The notes: generated by a model not told the origin, from the letters alone. A DNA stretch of 63,071 bases from Tabrizicola_A sp044377735 (GCA_044377735.1 JBILYK010000009.1:1-63071); one strand, 5' to 3'; counted from the stretch's first letter, positions 23,305-32,921 are shown. Numbers and translations: made by a program.

Positions 23305-25281
23305 ATGGCCCAGCATCCCCGCCTTTTGTCGCCCGTGACCCTGCGCGGCAAGACCCTGCGCAACCGGATCGTCTTTGGCGCGCACACCAACAACATGGCC
23401 GAAGGCGGTCTGCCACTGGCCCGCCAAGGGGCCTATTGGCTGGAACGCGCGTTGGGCGGCGCGGGCATGATCGTGACCGAACCGGTGCCCGCGCACCGCA
23501 CCGGGGTGTTGACGCGGGGCAATCTGGCCCATGAATCCGATGCCGTTATTCCCCATTTTCAGGCGATCACCGAAAAGGTCAAAGCCGCCGGCGCGGTGAT
23601 TGTGCAGCAGATCTACCACGTCGGCGCGCATGGCGATTCGGATCTGTCGTTTCAGCCGCATTGGTCGCCTTCGGGCGGGCCGTCTTATCATGACAGCGAC
23701 GGCAGCCATAAAATGACGGAAGCCGAGATTGATGAGGTGCTTGAGGCCCATGCCGCCACCGCCCGCCGCGCGCAGGCCTCCGGCTTTCAGGGGGTCGAGG
23801 TGTGGGCAGCCTATCATTCGCTGATTGACCAGTTCTGGACGCCGTGGTCGAACCAGCGTGACGATCAATGGGGCGGGTCCTTGGAAAACCGCACCCGATT
23901 TTCGCGCGAGTTGATCGCCCGTATTCGCCGTGACTGTGGGCCGGATTTCATCATCGGTTTGGCGATCAGCTATTCGCCGGGCTATTCGGTCTCTTTGTCG
24001 GCGGATGATCTATGTGAGATCGTCAGCTTGCATGACGCGACCGGCGATGTTGATTACGTCACCTGCGGCTTTGGCAGCTATCTGGAGTTTGAAGGCATTA
24101 TCCCGGCCTTTACCGAGGGTGAAAAGCTGACGACGCCCCTGACGGCGCGGCTGAAAGCGGTGGTGAAACACGCGGTCATCACGTCTGAGGCGGGGGTGCG
24201 GACGCCGGACAATGCTGAGACCATCCTCGCGGCGGGTGAGGCGGATCTGGTGTCGATTGTGCGCGGGCAGATCGCCGATCCGCATCTGGCGCGCAAGGTG
24301 ACGGAAGGCCGGGCCGAGGACATTCGCGGCTGTATCTCTTGCAATCAGATGTGCTGGGGGCGGCGCAGCCGGGATTACTGGATTTCCTGTCTTGTGAACC
24401 CTTCGGTGGGCCGCGAATGGGAATGGGGCGGCGATCGGTTCGAGGCGGCCGGAGTGTCGAAATCGGTGTTGGTGGTCGGGGCCGGGCCCGCGGGGCTGGA
24501 GGCGGCGCGGGCGGCGGCGGAACGCGGGCACCGGGTGGATATTGTCGAGGCCCTGCCGCAGATTGGCGGGCAGTTCCGGCTGGCGGGGATGCAGCCGCGC
24601 CGGGCGCAGATCCTGGATCTGATGGATTGGTACGAACGCCAGTTCACCAAGCTGGGTGTCACGCTGCGGCTGAACACCTTTCTGGAGGAGGCCGAGATTG
24701 CCGCCCATCCAGCGGAGGTGGTGATTTTGGCCACGGGCTCTTTGCCCGATGAGACAGGGTTCCAGCGCTGGCAGCCACATCTGCCCGGTCTGCCGGGGAT
24801 AGATCTGGGCGGGGTCTGGTCTCCCGAAGCCGCGATGCGCCGCGAGGCGCGGCTGGGCGATGCGGTGATCCTGTATGACGAGGGGTCAAACTGGCGCGGG
24901 GTGGGCACCGCTTGGACCTTGGCCGAGCGTGGGCATCAGGTGGTGATTGTCACGCCTGAGCCCTTTGTTGGCAAAGAGATTTCCCGAACCGCTGCCGATG
25001 GCGCGGCGCGGCGGCGTTTGGCCAAGCTGGGGGTGAAATTCCTGACCGAACATTGCCTGACGCGCTGGCATGGCAACGGGGTGACGGTGAAGAACATGCT
25101 GACGGGGGAGGAGGAAACGTTGGCCGCCTCGGGTCTGGTGATGGCCACGACCAACCGCAGCTTTGACCCTTGGCCTGAGGGGTTTCAGGGCAAGGCCACG
25201 CACCGGATCGGCGATTGTGCGGCCCCCCGGCTGGCCGCCTATGCCTTTCATGAGGGGCGCAAGGTGGCGCTGGGGTTGTAA
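23305..25281 (+). CDS. Old-yellow-enzyme-type flavoprotein with 4Fe-4S and FAD domain
   Basis: 658 aa, of the trimethylamine dehydrogenase / 2,4-dienoyl-CoA reductase / N-methylproline demethylase superfamily. The N-terminal TIM barrel (about 1-340) binds FMN: VFGAHTNNMAEGG, QIYHVGAHG, WAAYHSLIDQF. The iron-sulfur ligands are the cysteines in CISCNQMCWGRR and the Cys 12 residues on (WISCLVNP). The C-terminal FAD/NAD(P) module starts VLVVGAGPAGLEAARAAAERG. The barrel sequence looks closer to N-methyl amine or betaine demethylases (stachydrine, dimethylglycine) than to fatty-acid reductases. That would fit an aldehyde dehydrogenase neighbour, since demethylation releases formaldehyde, but it is inference. 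Weak ribosome binding site (GAAGGA). Confidence 0.85.
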   Translation: MAQHPRLLSPVTLRGKTLRNRIVFGAHTNNMAEGGLPLARQGAYWLERALGGAGMIVTEPVPAHRTGVLTRGNLAHESDAVIPHFQAITEKVKAAGAVIVQQIYHVGAHGDSDLSFQPHWSPSGGPSYHDSDGSHKMTEAEIDEVLEAHAATARRAQASGFQGVEVWAAYHSLIDQFWTPWSNQRDDQWGGSLENRTRFSRELIARIRRDCGPDFIIGLAISYSPGYSVSLSADDLCEIVSLHDATGDVDYVTCGFGSYLEFEGIIPAFTEGEKLTTPLTARLKAVVKHAVITSEAGVRTPDNAETILAAGEADLVSIVRGQIADPHLARKVTEGRAEDIRGCISCNQMCWGRRSRDYWISCLVNPSVGREWEWGGDRFEAAGVSKSVLVVGAGPAGLEAARAAAERGHRVDIVEALPQIGGQFRLAGMQPRRAQILDLMDWYERQFTKLGVTLRLNTFLEEAEIAAHPAEVVILATGSLPDETGFQRWQPHLPGLPGIDLGGVWSPEAAMRREARLGDAVILYDEGSNWRGVGTAWTLAERGHQVVIVTPEPFVGKEISRTAADGAARRRLAKLGVKFLTEHCLTRWHGNGVTVKNMLTGEEETLAASGLVMATTNRSFDPWPEGFQGKATHRIGDCAAPRLAAYAFHEGRKVALGL

Positions 25282-25345
25282 GCCCGCTGAGGAAAGACCG
25301 AGGAGCCCTGCTCATCGGGCCCGTTCCGGGCACTCTTCGCCAGAC

Positions 25346-26950
25346 TTAGCTGGCCCGCGCGAAGCTGTCGCTTTGCGCCAAGGCCCAAGCCGCGCCATAG
25401 CGTGGGCTTGCCCCGGGGTTGTGCAAGAGTATGCCGGGGGCAAGCTGTTCATATTGTTCCGCAAAGGAAATCACTTTGTCCGAGGAGGCCCGGCGCTGAA
25501 AGTGATGCGGGCGCAGATCGCCCGGATGCGAAAGCCCCGCCGCTGCCACCAGTTCTGACAGCGCGTGCAGCGTGTTGTGGTGAAAGTTGCGCACCCGCTC
25601 GGCCTTGTCGGTCACGACCAGCGCGCGCTGGCGCAGCGGGTCTTGCGTCGCCACCCCAGTCGGGCATTGTCCTGTATGGCAGGATTGGGCCTGAATGCAG
25701 CCCACTGCAAACATGAACCCCCGTGCCGCATTGCACCAATCGGCCCCGAGCGCCATGACGCGCGCCATATCAAAGGCCGAAGTGATTTTGCCTGATGCGC
25801 CAAGCTTGACCCGATCGCGCAAGCCGACGCCGATCAGCGCGTTATGGGCAAAGGACAGCCCATCGCGCAAGGGCATGCCGACGTGATCCATAAACTCAAG
25901 CGGGGCTGCGCCGGTGCCGCCTTCTTTGCCGTCAATCACGATGAAATCGGGGGTGATCCCGGTGTCCACCATCGCCTTGCAGATTGCCATAAACTCCCAC
26001 TCATGCCCGATGCACAGCTTGAAGCCGGTGGGCTTGCCGCCGGACAGATCGCGCAGCTGCGCGATAAAGCGCAACAGCCCAACTGGGGTGGAAAACGCCG
26101 AATGGCTGGCGGGGGAGACGCAATCCTGGCCCATCGCCACGCCGCGAATGGCCGCAATTTCCACCGTCACCTTGGCCGCGGGCAAAACCCCGCCATGACC
26201 TGGTTTGGCCCCTTGGCTGAGTTTCACTTCGATCATCTTGATCTGCGGATCGGCGGCGCTTTTGGCAAACTTCGTCGCGTCAAATCTGCCATCCGCCGCC
26301 CGACAGCCAAAATAGCCTGATCCGATTTCCCACACCAGATCACCGCCATGTTCGCGGTGATAAGGCGATACCCCGCCTTCGCCGGTATCATGAAAGAAAC
26401 CGCCCTTCTGCGCGCCGTTGTTCAGCGCGCGAATGGCATTGGCTGAAAGTGCACCATAGCTCATAGCTGAGATGTTCAGAAGGCTGGCCGAATAGCTGCC
26501 GACCTGCACGCGCATCTGGTCAACTGCCACCGGCGCGGTCGGGGCCAGCGAATGATGCAGCCATTCATACTGTTCCTGATAGACATCTAACATCGTGCCG
26601 AAGGGGCGCTTGTCCAATTCCCTTTTGGCGCGCTGATACACAATGGCACGCTTGTCGCGTGGGAAGGGTGCGCCGTCTTTTTCGCCTTCAAAGAAATACT
26701 GCCGCATCTCGGGGCGGACCGATTCAAGAAGGAAGCGCAGATGCGCGGCGATGGGATAGTTGCGCAAGACTGCGTGGCGGGTCTGGGTGATGTCGCGCAG
26801 GCCAAGGGCCACCAGCATGGCCAGCGCGACAAACACCGCGCTTAACAAAAGCGCGCGATCGGGCCAGATCATCGCAGCGGCCAGTGCCGCCAGCGCCAGA
26901 AGGGCTGACATCGTCAGTGGCAGAAAGCGAAGTTGCAAGATAAGACGCAT
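25346..26950 (-). CDS. FMN-binding glutamate synthase family protein (GltB-like), membrane-anchored
   Basis: 534 aa from ATG 26950 (AAAGGA upstream; ATG 26971 has none). Two hydrophobic segments at about 10-55 anchor it; the rest is the synthase domain of glutamate synthases with NISAMSYGALSANAI, GEGGVSPYHREHGGDLVWEIGSGYFG, VKLSQGAKPGHGG, IDGKEGGTGAAP and CHTGQCPTGVATQ. It lacks the glutaminase domain, so it is not a complete GOGAT. Family members act in amino-group or methylamine-type metabolism, but the reaction is unproven. It is convergent with the flavoenzyme gene, 64 bp apart. Confidence 0.85.
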   Translation of the reverse strand: MRLILQLRFLPLTMSALLALAALAAAMIWPDRALLLSAVFVALAMLVALGLRDITQTRHAVLRNYPIAAHLRFLLESVRPEMRQYFFEGEKDGAPFPRDKRAIVYQRAKRELDKRPFGTMLDVYQEQYEWLHHSLAPTAPVAVDQMRVQVGSYSASLLNISAMSYGALSANAIRALNNGAQKGGFFHDTGEGGVSPYHREHGGDLVWEIGSGYFGCRAADGRFDATKFAKSAADPQIKMIEVKLSQGAKPGHGGVLPAAKVTVEIAAIRGVAMGQDCVSPASHSAFSTPVGLLRFIAQLRDLSGGKPTGFKLCIGHEWEFMAICKAMVDTGITPDFIVIDGKEGGTGAAPLEFMDHVGMPLRDGLSFAHNALIGVGLRDRVKLGASGKITSAFDMARVMALGADWCNAARGFMFAVGCIQAQSCHTGQCPTGVATQDPLRQRALVVTDKAERVRNFHHNTLHALSELVAAAGLSHPGDLRPHHFQRRASSDKVISFAEQYEQLAPGILLHNPGASPRYGAAWALAQSDSFARAS

Positions 26951-27013
26951 CGGGATCCTTTCATCGGGCATCCAACAGCATCAAGATTGCAGTAAGATTA
27001 AAAATCGCAAGCC

Positions 27014-27667
27014 CTAAAACGGGCAAGGCGCTGTGAATTCGACCCAGTCCCCGCTGCGGGGGTGGTGCAGGCCCAGCGTCTCGGCATGCAGCATCAGGCG
27101 CGGATAGGCGCGCGCGGCACCCGTGGCATAGATCGGATCGCCCAAGATCGGATGGCCCAAGGCCAGCATATGAACCCGAAGCTGGTGGCTGCGCCCGGTC
27201 AGCGGCGAAAGCCGCACGCGTGTCTCGCCGGGGGCGCGACCGATGACCTGCCAATCGGTTTGTGCAGGGCGGCCATGTTCATGGCTGACCATCTGGCGTG
27301 GCCGGTTCGGCCAATCGGCCCCCAAGGGCAGATCGACATGGCCAGAGTCTTCCGCCATTTCGCCCGCCACGCGCGCGAAATAGGTTTTCTTCGCCCGGCG
27401 CTTTTCAAACTCTTGCCCCAAGAACCCTTGCGCCTGTTTGGTGCGGGCAAAGATCATGACGCCTGACGTGTCGCAATCCAGCCGATGCACCAAAAGCGTA
27501 TCCCAATGGGCGGCTTGCAGGCGGGTGACAAGGCAATCCTCCCGCCCCTCCAACTTGCCCGGCACCGACAACAGCCCGGCGGGTTTGTTGGCCACGATGA
27601 GCAAGTCATCCTGATAAAGGATGTCCAGCGGCACATCGGGGGGGCGATAGTCGAAATCGGGGATCAT
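27014..27667 (-). CDS. RluA-family pseudouridine synthase
   Basis: 217 aa. It converts specific uridines in rRNA or tRNA to pseudouridine. The catalytic Asp lies in LLVHRLDCDTSGVMIFA (motif II, about residue 64); the motif I region DDLLIVANKPAGLLSVPG and motif III LSPLTGRSHQLRVHM are present. There is no S4 domain; the size and motifs fit RluA (23S U746/tRNA U32) more than RluC/D. The ATGA overlap with the homocysteine methyltransferase gene upstream indicates a shared transcript. Confidence 0.9.
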   Translation of the reverse strand: MIPDFDYRPPDVPLDILYQDDLLIVANKPAGLLSVPGKLEGREDCLVTRLQAAHWDTLLVHRLDCDTSGVMIFARTKQAQGFLGQEFEKRRAKKTYFARVAGEMAEDSGHVDLPLGADWPNRPRQMVSHEHGRPAQTDWQVIGRAPGETRVRLSPLTGRSHQLRVHMLALGHPILGDPIYATGAARAYPRLMLHAETLGLHHPRSGDWVEFTAPCPF

Positions 27668-28560
27668 GCGATGCTGTGGCCCGCCGCCCTGAGCGCTGCC
27701 GCCAGATGGCGGATATGGGCTGGCCCCACCTCGCAGCAGCCACCAACGATGGTGGCGCCCATGTCCACCCAGCGCAGCGCAAAGGCGGTGTAGCGCTCTG
27801 GCGTCAGGTCATGGCGGGCGCAATAGTCGGGCGCGTCGTGGGTGTCGGGCAGGGGCAGGCTGGAGATTTCGGAAAAGCCGTTGGCATAGGCGCCAAAGGG
27901 CCGCCCGAACCCGCGCAAGACGGCCAATGCCGCCTCCATCGCCTCGGGCATCGAGCAATTGGCCAGAACGGCGGCGGTGGGCTGTTCGGCGATCACCTTG
28001 GCAAGGTCTGCCACCGGCTCACCCGAGCGCAGTTTGCTGCCGTCGCGGTCATCGACGGAAACCGACAGCCAGACGGGTTTTCCGGCCACCTGCGCGCCGG
28101 CCAGCGCGCCACGGCAGAGGTCCAAGGAGGACATGGTTTCGCACAGGATCACATCGACATGCGGGGCCATCAGCGCGGCCTTTTCGGCATAAAGCGCGGT
28201 TGAGACGGCAACCGCGGGGGTCAGGTCAGGCCGATAGCTTTCGCCCAAAGGCCCCATGGACCCTGCGATCATGCCGCGCCCTGCCTCGGCCCGGGCCTCA
28301 TGCGCCTCCATCAGGGCGCGCAGGTGGAGCGCGTGGTAATAGTTGTCAAGGCCCACACCCACCAGCCGGTCATGCAGGATGTTGTAGGTGTTGGTTGTTG
28401 CCACCGAAGCCCCGGCGGCGAAGTAATCGGCGTGGACGGCCTTTACCAGACCGGGATGGTCGATCATCACACGGGTGGCCCAAAGCGGTGTCGGCTCATC
28501 CCCCGAGCGCGCCACCAGTTCCTGCCCCATGCCGCCATCCAGAAGGGTAATCAAAGCCAT
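27664..28560 (-). CDS. Homocysteine S-methyltransferase family protein
   Basis: 298 aa, (beta/alpha)8 zinc-dependent methyltransferase. It likely makes methionine from homocysteine with S-methylmethionine or a betaine-type donor. The zinc ligands are the Cys in LANCSMPEAM (about 203) and the paired Cys in VGGCCEVGP (about 274-275); LLDGGMGQEL opens the protein. Of the known members it is most like MmuM, but donor specificity is not predictable. It overlaps the pseudouridine synthase gene by 4 bp. Confidence 0.88.
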   Translation of the reverse strand: MALITLLDGGMGQELVARSGDEPTPLWATRVMIDHPGLVKAVHADYFAAGASVATTNTYNILHDRLVGVGLDNYYHALHLRALMEAHEARAEAGRGMIAGSMGPLGESYRPDLTPAVAVSTALYAEKAALMAPHVDVILCETMSSLDLCRGALAGAQVAGKPVWLSVSVDDRDGSKLRSGEPVADLAKVIAEQPTAAVLANCSMPEAMEAALAVLRGFGRPFGAYANGFSEISSLPLPDTHDAPDYCARHDLTPERYTAFALRWVDMGATIVGGCCEVGPAHIRHLAAALRAAGHSIA

Positions 28561-28563
28561 TCG

Positions 28564-29175
28564 TCACTCCTGCATCATGCGCAGCGCCAAAAGGGCAAAG
28601 ACCCCGGCTGCAAGTTTGTTCATCACACCCATGCGGGCGGCGAGGGTCTGCCCGGCCACTCCGGCCAAAGCGCCATAGCCTGAAGTAATCACCATCCCCG
28701 TCGCCGTAAAGACCGCACCAAGGATCAGGATCTGCTGCCAGACCGGGCCGCGCGCGGGATCGGTGAACTGGGGCAGGAAGGCCAGTACGAAAAGCGCGAC
28801 CTTGGGGTTCAGCGCATTGGTGACAAACCCCCGCCAGAAGGCGCGGGCAACGCTTGCGGTGCCGGTGGTGACCTGCGCCGGGCCAGAGGTCCAGGCGGTA
28901 TAGGCGAGATATAGAAGATATCCCGCGCCGAACCAGCGCAAGGCCGTCATCGCCGCCGGATGGGCGGCCAGAAGGGCGGCCACACCCAGAGCCGCGAGCC
29001 CGACATGCCAAAACCCGCCAAGCCCCACCCCGGCCCCCGCCGCCATGCCGACGCGCGGCCCACCGACCATGCCGGAGGCGGTGGCAAACATCACATCTGA
29101 CCCCGGTGTCAGGTTCAAAAGGATGCCCGCCGTGGCAAAGGTCAGGAGCATGTCGAGGGGGACAAGGTGGAACAT
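28564..29175 (-). CDS. LysE/RhtB-family amino acid exporter
   Basis: 203 aa from ATG 29175 (MFHLVPLDMLLTFATAG). Six predicted membrane helices and the family block LNLTPGSDVMFATASG near the N-terminus. It exports amino acids or related small metabolites using the proton gradient. The open frame extends 23 codons further upstream without a start signal, and family members begin near the chosen Met. It is 3 bp upstream of the homocysteine methyltransferase gene in the same direction, so probably co-transcribed. Confidence 0.88.
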   Translation of the reverse strand: MFHLVPLDMLLTFATAGILLNLTPGSDVMFATASGMVGGPRVGMAAGAGVGLGGFWHVGLAALGVAALLAAHPAAMTALRWFGAGYLLYLAYTAWTSGPAQVTTGTASVARAFWRGFVTNALNPKVALFVLAFLPQFTDPARGPVWQQILILGAVFTATGMVITSGYGALAGVAGQTLAARMGVMNKLAAGVFALLALRMMQE

Positions 29176-29236
29176 CGTGGCAGAGTTTCCGGGCTGAGGG
29201 GAAAGATCAAGCGGGTTTCTGTGGTGCTGGATGCAG

Positions 29237-29368
29237 GCCCCCACCCCCAGCCCCTCCCCACTAGGGGGAGGGGAGGCGATGGGTCCGTTCCCTTAGCGCC
29301 CGTTGTCAAGAGTGGTGGAAAACGGTGGCTGCTCCTTCCCCTCCCCCCTTGTGGGGAGGGGTGGGGGC
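29237..29368. repeat. Double-hairpin inverted-repeat element (MITE-like or terminator)
   Basis: Outer arms GCCCCCACCCC / GGGGTGGGGGC enclose about 110 bp. Inside each arm is its own hairpin of CCCCTCCCC / GGGGAGGGG (29251-29273 and 29338-29361), so the whole 132 bp is mirror-symmetric. It lies between hutD (stop at 29372) and the LysE gene. It could be a small non-autonomous element or a tandem terminator. Confidence 0.6.
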
Positions 29369-29371
29369 TGA

Positions 29372-29890
29372 TTACCCAAACAGCCTTACAACAAGGGCCT
29401 GCCCTGCAACCTGAGCCGCATCTTCGGTCAGGATCAGGTCCTGCGCCGTCATGGTATGGTCATTCACCACAGTGGGCCCCAGCGCATAGATCGCCAAAAG
29501 CCCGCCCGGCGACAGCTGCACCCGGCCTGTGACCACAGCAACCTCGGGGCGCGGCAGGGCGCGAGCTGTCATCACGTTGAAATCGTCCGAGGGCGCGAAA
29601 ACGCCCTCGGCCCGCACGGCCAGATCGCCGGCGAATTCCACGGGAACCAAGGGGCGGGCGGGCAGGTGCAGCCCGTCGCCCACCAGATCAAAACCCGGCC
29701 CGGTCAGGACGGTCAGGTTCCGCTCGATCCCGGGAAACAGTGAAAACGCGCCGTTTTCCACCACAGAGGCGCGCGACAGCCGCCATTTCAGGAGACCACC
29801 TTCCTCAACCCGCAGCATCTCAATCGTGCTGCCTTTGCCATTGGCCCAAGCCATGGTGGTGTAATCGGGCGGCGTCAGATGGCGCATCAT
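29372..29890 (-). CDS. HutD/Ves family cupin protein
   Basis: 172 aa. HutD/Ves proteins are small bicupins linked to histidine use or cold response; the biochemical role is unsettled. Family blocks: LTPPDYTTMAWANGKGSTIE, LKWRLSRASVVENGAFSLFPG and RNLTVLTG. No hut genes lie nearby. It begins 4 bp inside the end of rmuC, so it is the last gene of a mutL-rmuC-hutD operon. Confidence 0.85.
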   Translation of the reverse strand: MMRHLTPPDYTTMAWANGKGSTIEMLRVEEGGLLKWRLSRASVVENGAFSLFPGIERNLTVLTGPGFDLVGDGLHLPARPLVPVEFAGDLAVRAEGVFAPSDDFNVMTARALPRPEVAVVTGRVQLSPGGLLAIYALGPTVVNDHTMTAQDLILTEDAAQVAGQALVVRLFG

Positions 29891-31068
29891 TCAGCGACCC
29901 TTGGTCCCAGAATGGGGGTAGGGTCGACGGGGGTAGGGGCCAAGGGTGTGGGGGCCAGTTCTTCGAAATCAAAGTTGTCGAGCCGCGCGGCACGTTTGCC
30001 CGCACGTTCAGCCGCAGTTGAGATGCCATCGAGGTCTTGGCGGGCCTGATTGAAATGGGTGTTCAGCTTGTCCACCCGTTCTGTGATGATCTCCACATCG
30101 CGGTGCAGATGCCGCAGCGCAGTGCGGATGGCACCGGCCTGTTCGCGCATGCGGGCGTCTTTCAAGACTGCGCGCATGGTGTTCAGCGTGGCCATGCAGG
30201 TGGTGGGTGACACGATCCAGACGCGGGCGGCAAAGCCATCGCGCACCACTTCGGGGAAGTTGGCGTGCAATTCGGCATAGACCGCCTCGGACGGCAGGAA
30301 CATCAGCGCGCCATCGGCGGTTTCGCCGTCAAGGATATACTTGTCGGAAATCGCCTTGATGTGCGCCCGCACAGCCGACCGCAGCAAAACCTGTGCCTCT
30401 TGCACCTGACGCGGGTTCTCCGCGCGGCGCAGCGCCTCATATGCCTCAAGCGGAAACTTGGCGTCAATCACGATCGGGCCAGGTGGGTTGGGCAGGTGAA
30501 TGAGGCAATCGGCGCGCTTGCCGTTCGAAAGCGTGGCCTGCATCGTATAGGCGTCGGCTGGCAGGGCCTTTTGCACGATGTCATTCAGCTGAATCTCGCC
30601 AAAGGCCCCGCGTGCCTGTTTGTTGGCCAGAATGTCCTGCAGGTTCAGGACGTTGCCCGAGAGCTTCTCGATATTGGCCTGCGCCTTGTCGATGGTTTCC
30701 AGCCGCTGCTGCAAGTCGCCCAAGGACCGGGCGGTGCGGGTGGCGGTGCCGTGCAGGCTTTCGCCCATTTGCCGTGTCACTTCGGCCAGTCGCTGTTCCA
30801 TCACCTGCAGCATGGCCGTTTGGCTGACGGCCTGATTTTCCGACACATGATGCAGGCCGCCTGCCAGCCGTTCCTGGCCATCGGACAAAGATTGGACGCG
30901 TTGGGACATCCAAGCCATCTCGCGCATCAGGGGTTCGGCGGATTTGGCGGATTTGCCCGCAGAGCGCAGCGTCAGGAGGAGGAGGCCGACGAGCAGCACG
31001 AGGAGGCCCCCGACGACCAGCGCCTCGGGGGAGTTCCAGGCAAAGCTTTGGCCAAAAAACGTGATCAT
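29887..31068 (-). CDS. rmuC: DNA recombination protein RmuC
   Basis: 393 aa. An N-terminal membrane segment (VVGGLLVLLVGLLLLTL) is followed by a long coiled coil (about 40-140) and the RmuC domain (about 150-345) with DAKFPLEAYEAL, FLPSEAVYAEL, RVWIVSPTTCMATLNTMR. RmuC limits inversions between inverted repeats in E. coli, presumably as a nuclease-fold protein. It overlaps mutL and hutD by 4 bp each, giving a DNA-maintenance operon. Confidence 0.93.
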   Translation of the reverse strand: MITFFGQSFAWNSPEALVVGGLLVLLVGLLLLTLRSAGKSAKSAEPLMREMAWMSQRVQSLSDGQERLAGGLHHVSENQAVSQTAMLQVMEQRLAEVTRQMGESLHGTATRTARSLGDLQQRLETIDKAQANIEKLSGNVLNLQDILANKQARGAFGEIQLNDIVQKALPADAYTMQATLSNGKRADCLIHLPNPPGPIVIDAKFPLEAYEALRRAENPRQVQEAQVLLRSAVRAHIKAISDKYILDGETADGALMFLPSEAVYAELHANFPEVVRDGFAARVWIVSPTTCMATLNTMRAVLKDARMREQAGAIRTALRHLHRDVEIITERVDKLNTHFNQARQDLDGISTAAERAGKRAARLDNFDFEELAPTPLAPTPVDPTPILGPRVAE

Positions 31069-32921
31069 CTGCGTCCAAACAACCGTTCAATGTCGTGAAG
31101 CGGCAGCTCCACATAGGTAGGGCGACCGTGGTTGCACTGGCCGGAATGCGGCGTCGCCTCCATCTCGCGCAAGAGGGCGTTCATTTCATCGGGGCGAAGC
31201 TGGCGGCCCGAGCGGACCGAGCCGTGACAGGCCATGCGGCTGAGGATCGCGTCGATGCGGGCTTGCAGCCCGTCGCTGCGGCCCATGTCGGCAAGTTCAT
31301 CGAGCACATCGCGCAGAAGGGCGGCGGCGGACACTGTGCCAAGGATCGCGGGCGTTTCGCGCACGGCCACGGCACTGCCGCCAAAGGGTTCAATGGCCAG
31401 ACCAAGCGCGGCCAGATCAGCCGCATGGGCCAGAAGCAGGCTGGCGTCCGAGGGCGACAGATCGACGATTTCCGGGATCAACAGCGCCTGCGCGGTGATG
31501 CCTGTCTCGGTCCTTTGCCGTTTCAGGCGTTCATAAACCAGCCGTTCATGGGCGGCGTGCTGGTCGACGATCACCATGCCGCGCGGGGTTTGGGCGACGA
31601 TGTAATTGCCGTGCAGCTGCGCTTTGGCGGCGCCGAGGGGGTGGGCCTCTTCGTCGGGCTGCGCCCGCTCATCGGCGGGCTCTATCCGGGCTTGTGGGGC
31701 TTCGGCGAAACCGGGGCTTTCTGGCGCCTGCCATGTGGCGGCGCGGGCGAAGCTTGCCTGCGAGGGGCGGTCCATTTGGTAGATGCGCGGCGGCGGTGTC
31801 GGGCTTTCTGGACGCATCGCAGCCAGCGTGGCATCGGCCACGGTGCTGCTGGCGCGGTGGCCTGCGCCCGACAGCGCGGTGCGTAGCCCGGTGATGATCA
31901 GGCTGCGCGCGGCTTCGGGTTCGCGAAAGCGCACTTCGGATTTGGCCGGATGTACGTTCACATCCACCCGCTCGGGGTCACAGATCAGGTTCAAGACGGC
32001 GGCGGGGTGGCGGTCTCGAGACAGGAAATCAAAATATGCCACCCGCAGCGCACCCAACAACACGCGGTCCAGAACGGGGCGGCCATTCACAAAGACGAAC
32101 TGCTGCACCGACGAGCCGCGCGAATAGGTGGGGAGCGCGGCGTAGCCCATAAGCCGCAGCCCGTCGCGTTCGACGTCGATCCGCAGCGCGTTGACGGTGA
32201 ACTCGGGCCCCAGAATGCCGGTCAGCCGCCCATGCAGCGCGTCAAAAAAGTCGCCCGTTTGGGCATCGGCGCGGAAGATCAGGCGGGGGGCTTCGCCTTC
32301 GGCCACTTCGGTTAGGGTAAAGCCGACGGAGGGTTCGGCCACGGCCAGCCGGCGCACCACCTCGGCAATCGCTTGGGCTTCGGCGCGGTCGGTGCGCAGG
32401 AATTTCAGCCGCGCGGGGGTGGCGTAGAAAAGATCGCGCAGCTCGATGACCGTGCCCTTTTGCGCGGCCGCCGGGCGCGGGCCGGTCATCCGGCCCCCGC
32501 CCACGGTGAGTTGCGCGCCATCGGACGCGTCGGTGCGCGAGGTGAGGGTCAGGCGACCCACGGCCCCGAGTGAGGCCAGTGCCTCGCCGCGAAAGCCGAA
32601 AGAACGGATGTTGAGGAGATCTGAGCCGTCGATTTTCGATGTGGCGTGCCGCGCGACGGCCAAGGGCAGATCATCCGCCGTCATGCCGCAGCCGTCATCG
32701 GTGACACGGATCAGCACCTTGCCGCCTGCGGAATAGTCTACCGCAATGCGCCGCGCGCCGGCATCAAGCGCGTTTTCCACCAGTTCCTTGACCGCCGAGG
32801 CCGGGCGTTCCACCACCTCACCCGCCGCAATACGGTTGATAGCAGCCTCGTCCAAGGGGCGGATCAGTGGGGGCGCCTTTGGACGGTCAGCACCAGATAT
32901 ATGGGGGGCGTACAGGGTCAT
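31065..32921 (-). CDS. mutL: DNA mismatch repair protein MutL
   Basis: 618 aa. The GHKL ATPase N-terminus has ELVENALDAGARRI, VTDDGCGM, SFGFRGEALASLGAV and KGTVIELRDLFYATPARLKFL. The proline-rich linker is about 350-430 and the dimerisation domain carries VDQHAAHERLVYE. MutL couples mismatch recognition by MutS to strand removal. No DQHA-x2E-x4E endonuclease motif is fully evident (DQHAAHERLVYE is close), so nuclease activity is possible but not asserted. First gene of the mutL-rmuC-hutD operon. Confidence 0.96.
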   Translation of the reverse strand: MTLYAPHISGADRPKAPPLIRPLDEAAINRIAAGEVVERPASAVKELVENALDAGARRIAVDYSAGGKVLIRVTDDGCGMTADDLPLAVARHATSKIDGSDLLNIRSFGFRGEALASLGAVGRLTLTSRTDASDGAQLTVGGGRMTGPRPAAAQKGTVIELRDLFYATPARLKFLRTDRAEAQAIAEVVRRLAVAEPSVGFTLTEVAEGEAPRLIFRADAQTGDFFDALHGRLTGILGPEFTVNALRIDVERDGLRLMGYAALPTYSRGSSVQQFVFVNGRPVLDRVLLGALRVAYFDFLSRDRHPAAVLNLICDPERVDVNVHPAKSEVRFREPEAARSLIITGLRTALSGAGHRASSTVADATLAAMRPESPTPPPRIYQMDRPSQASFARAATWQAPESPGFAEAPQARIEPADERAQPDEEAHPLGAAKAQLHGNYIVAQTPRGMVIVDQHAAHERLVYERLKRQRTETGITAQALLIPEIVDLSPSDASLLLAHAADLAALGLAIEPFGGSAVAVRETPAILGTVSAAALLRDVLDELADMGRSDGLQARIDAILSRMACHGSVRSGRQLRPDEMNALLREMEATPHSGQCNHGRPTYVELPLHDIERLFGRR

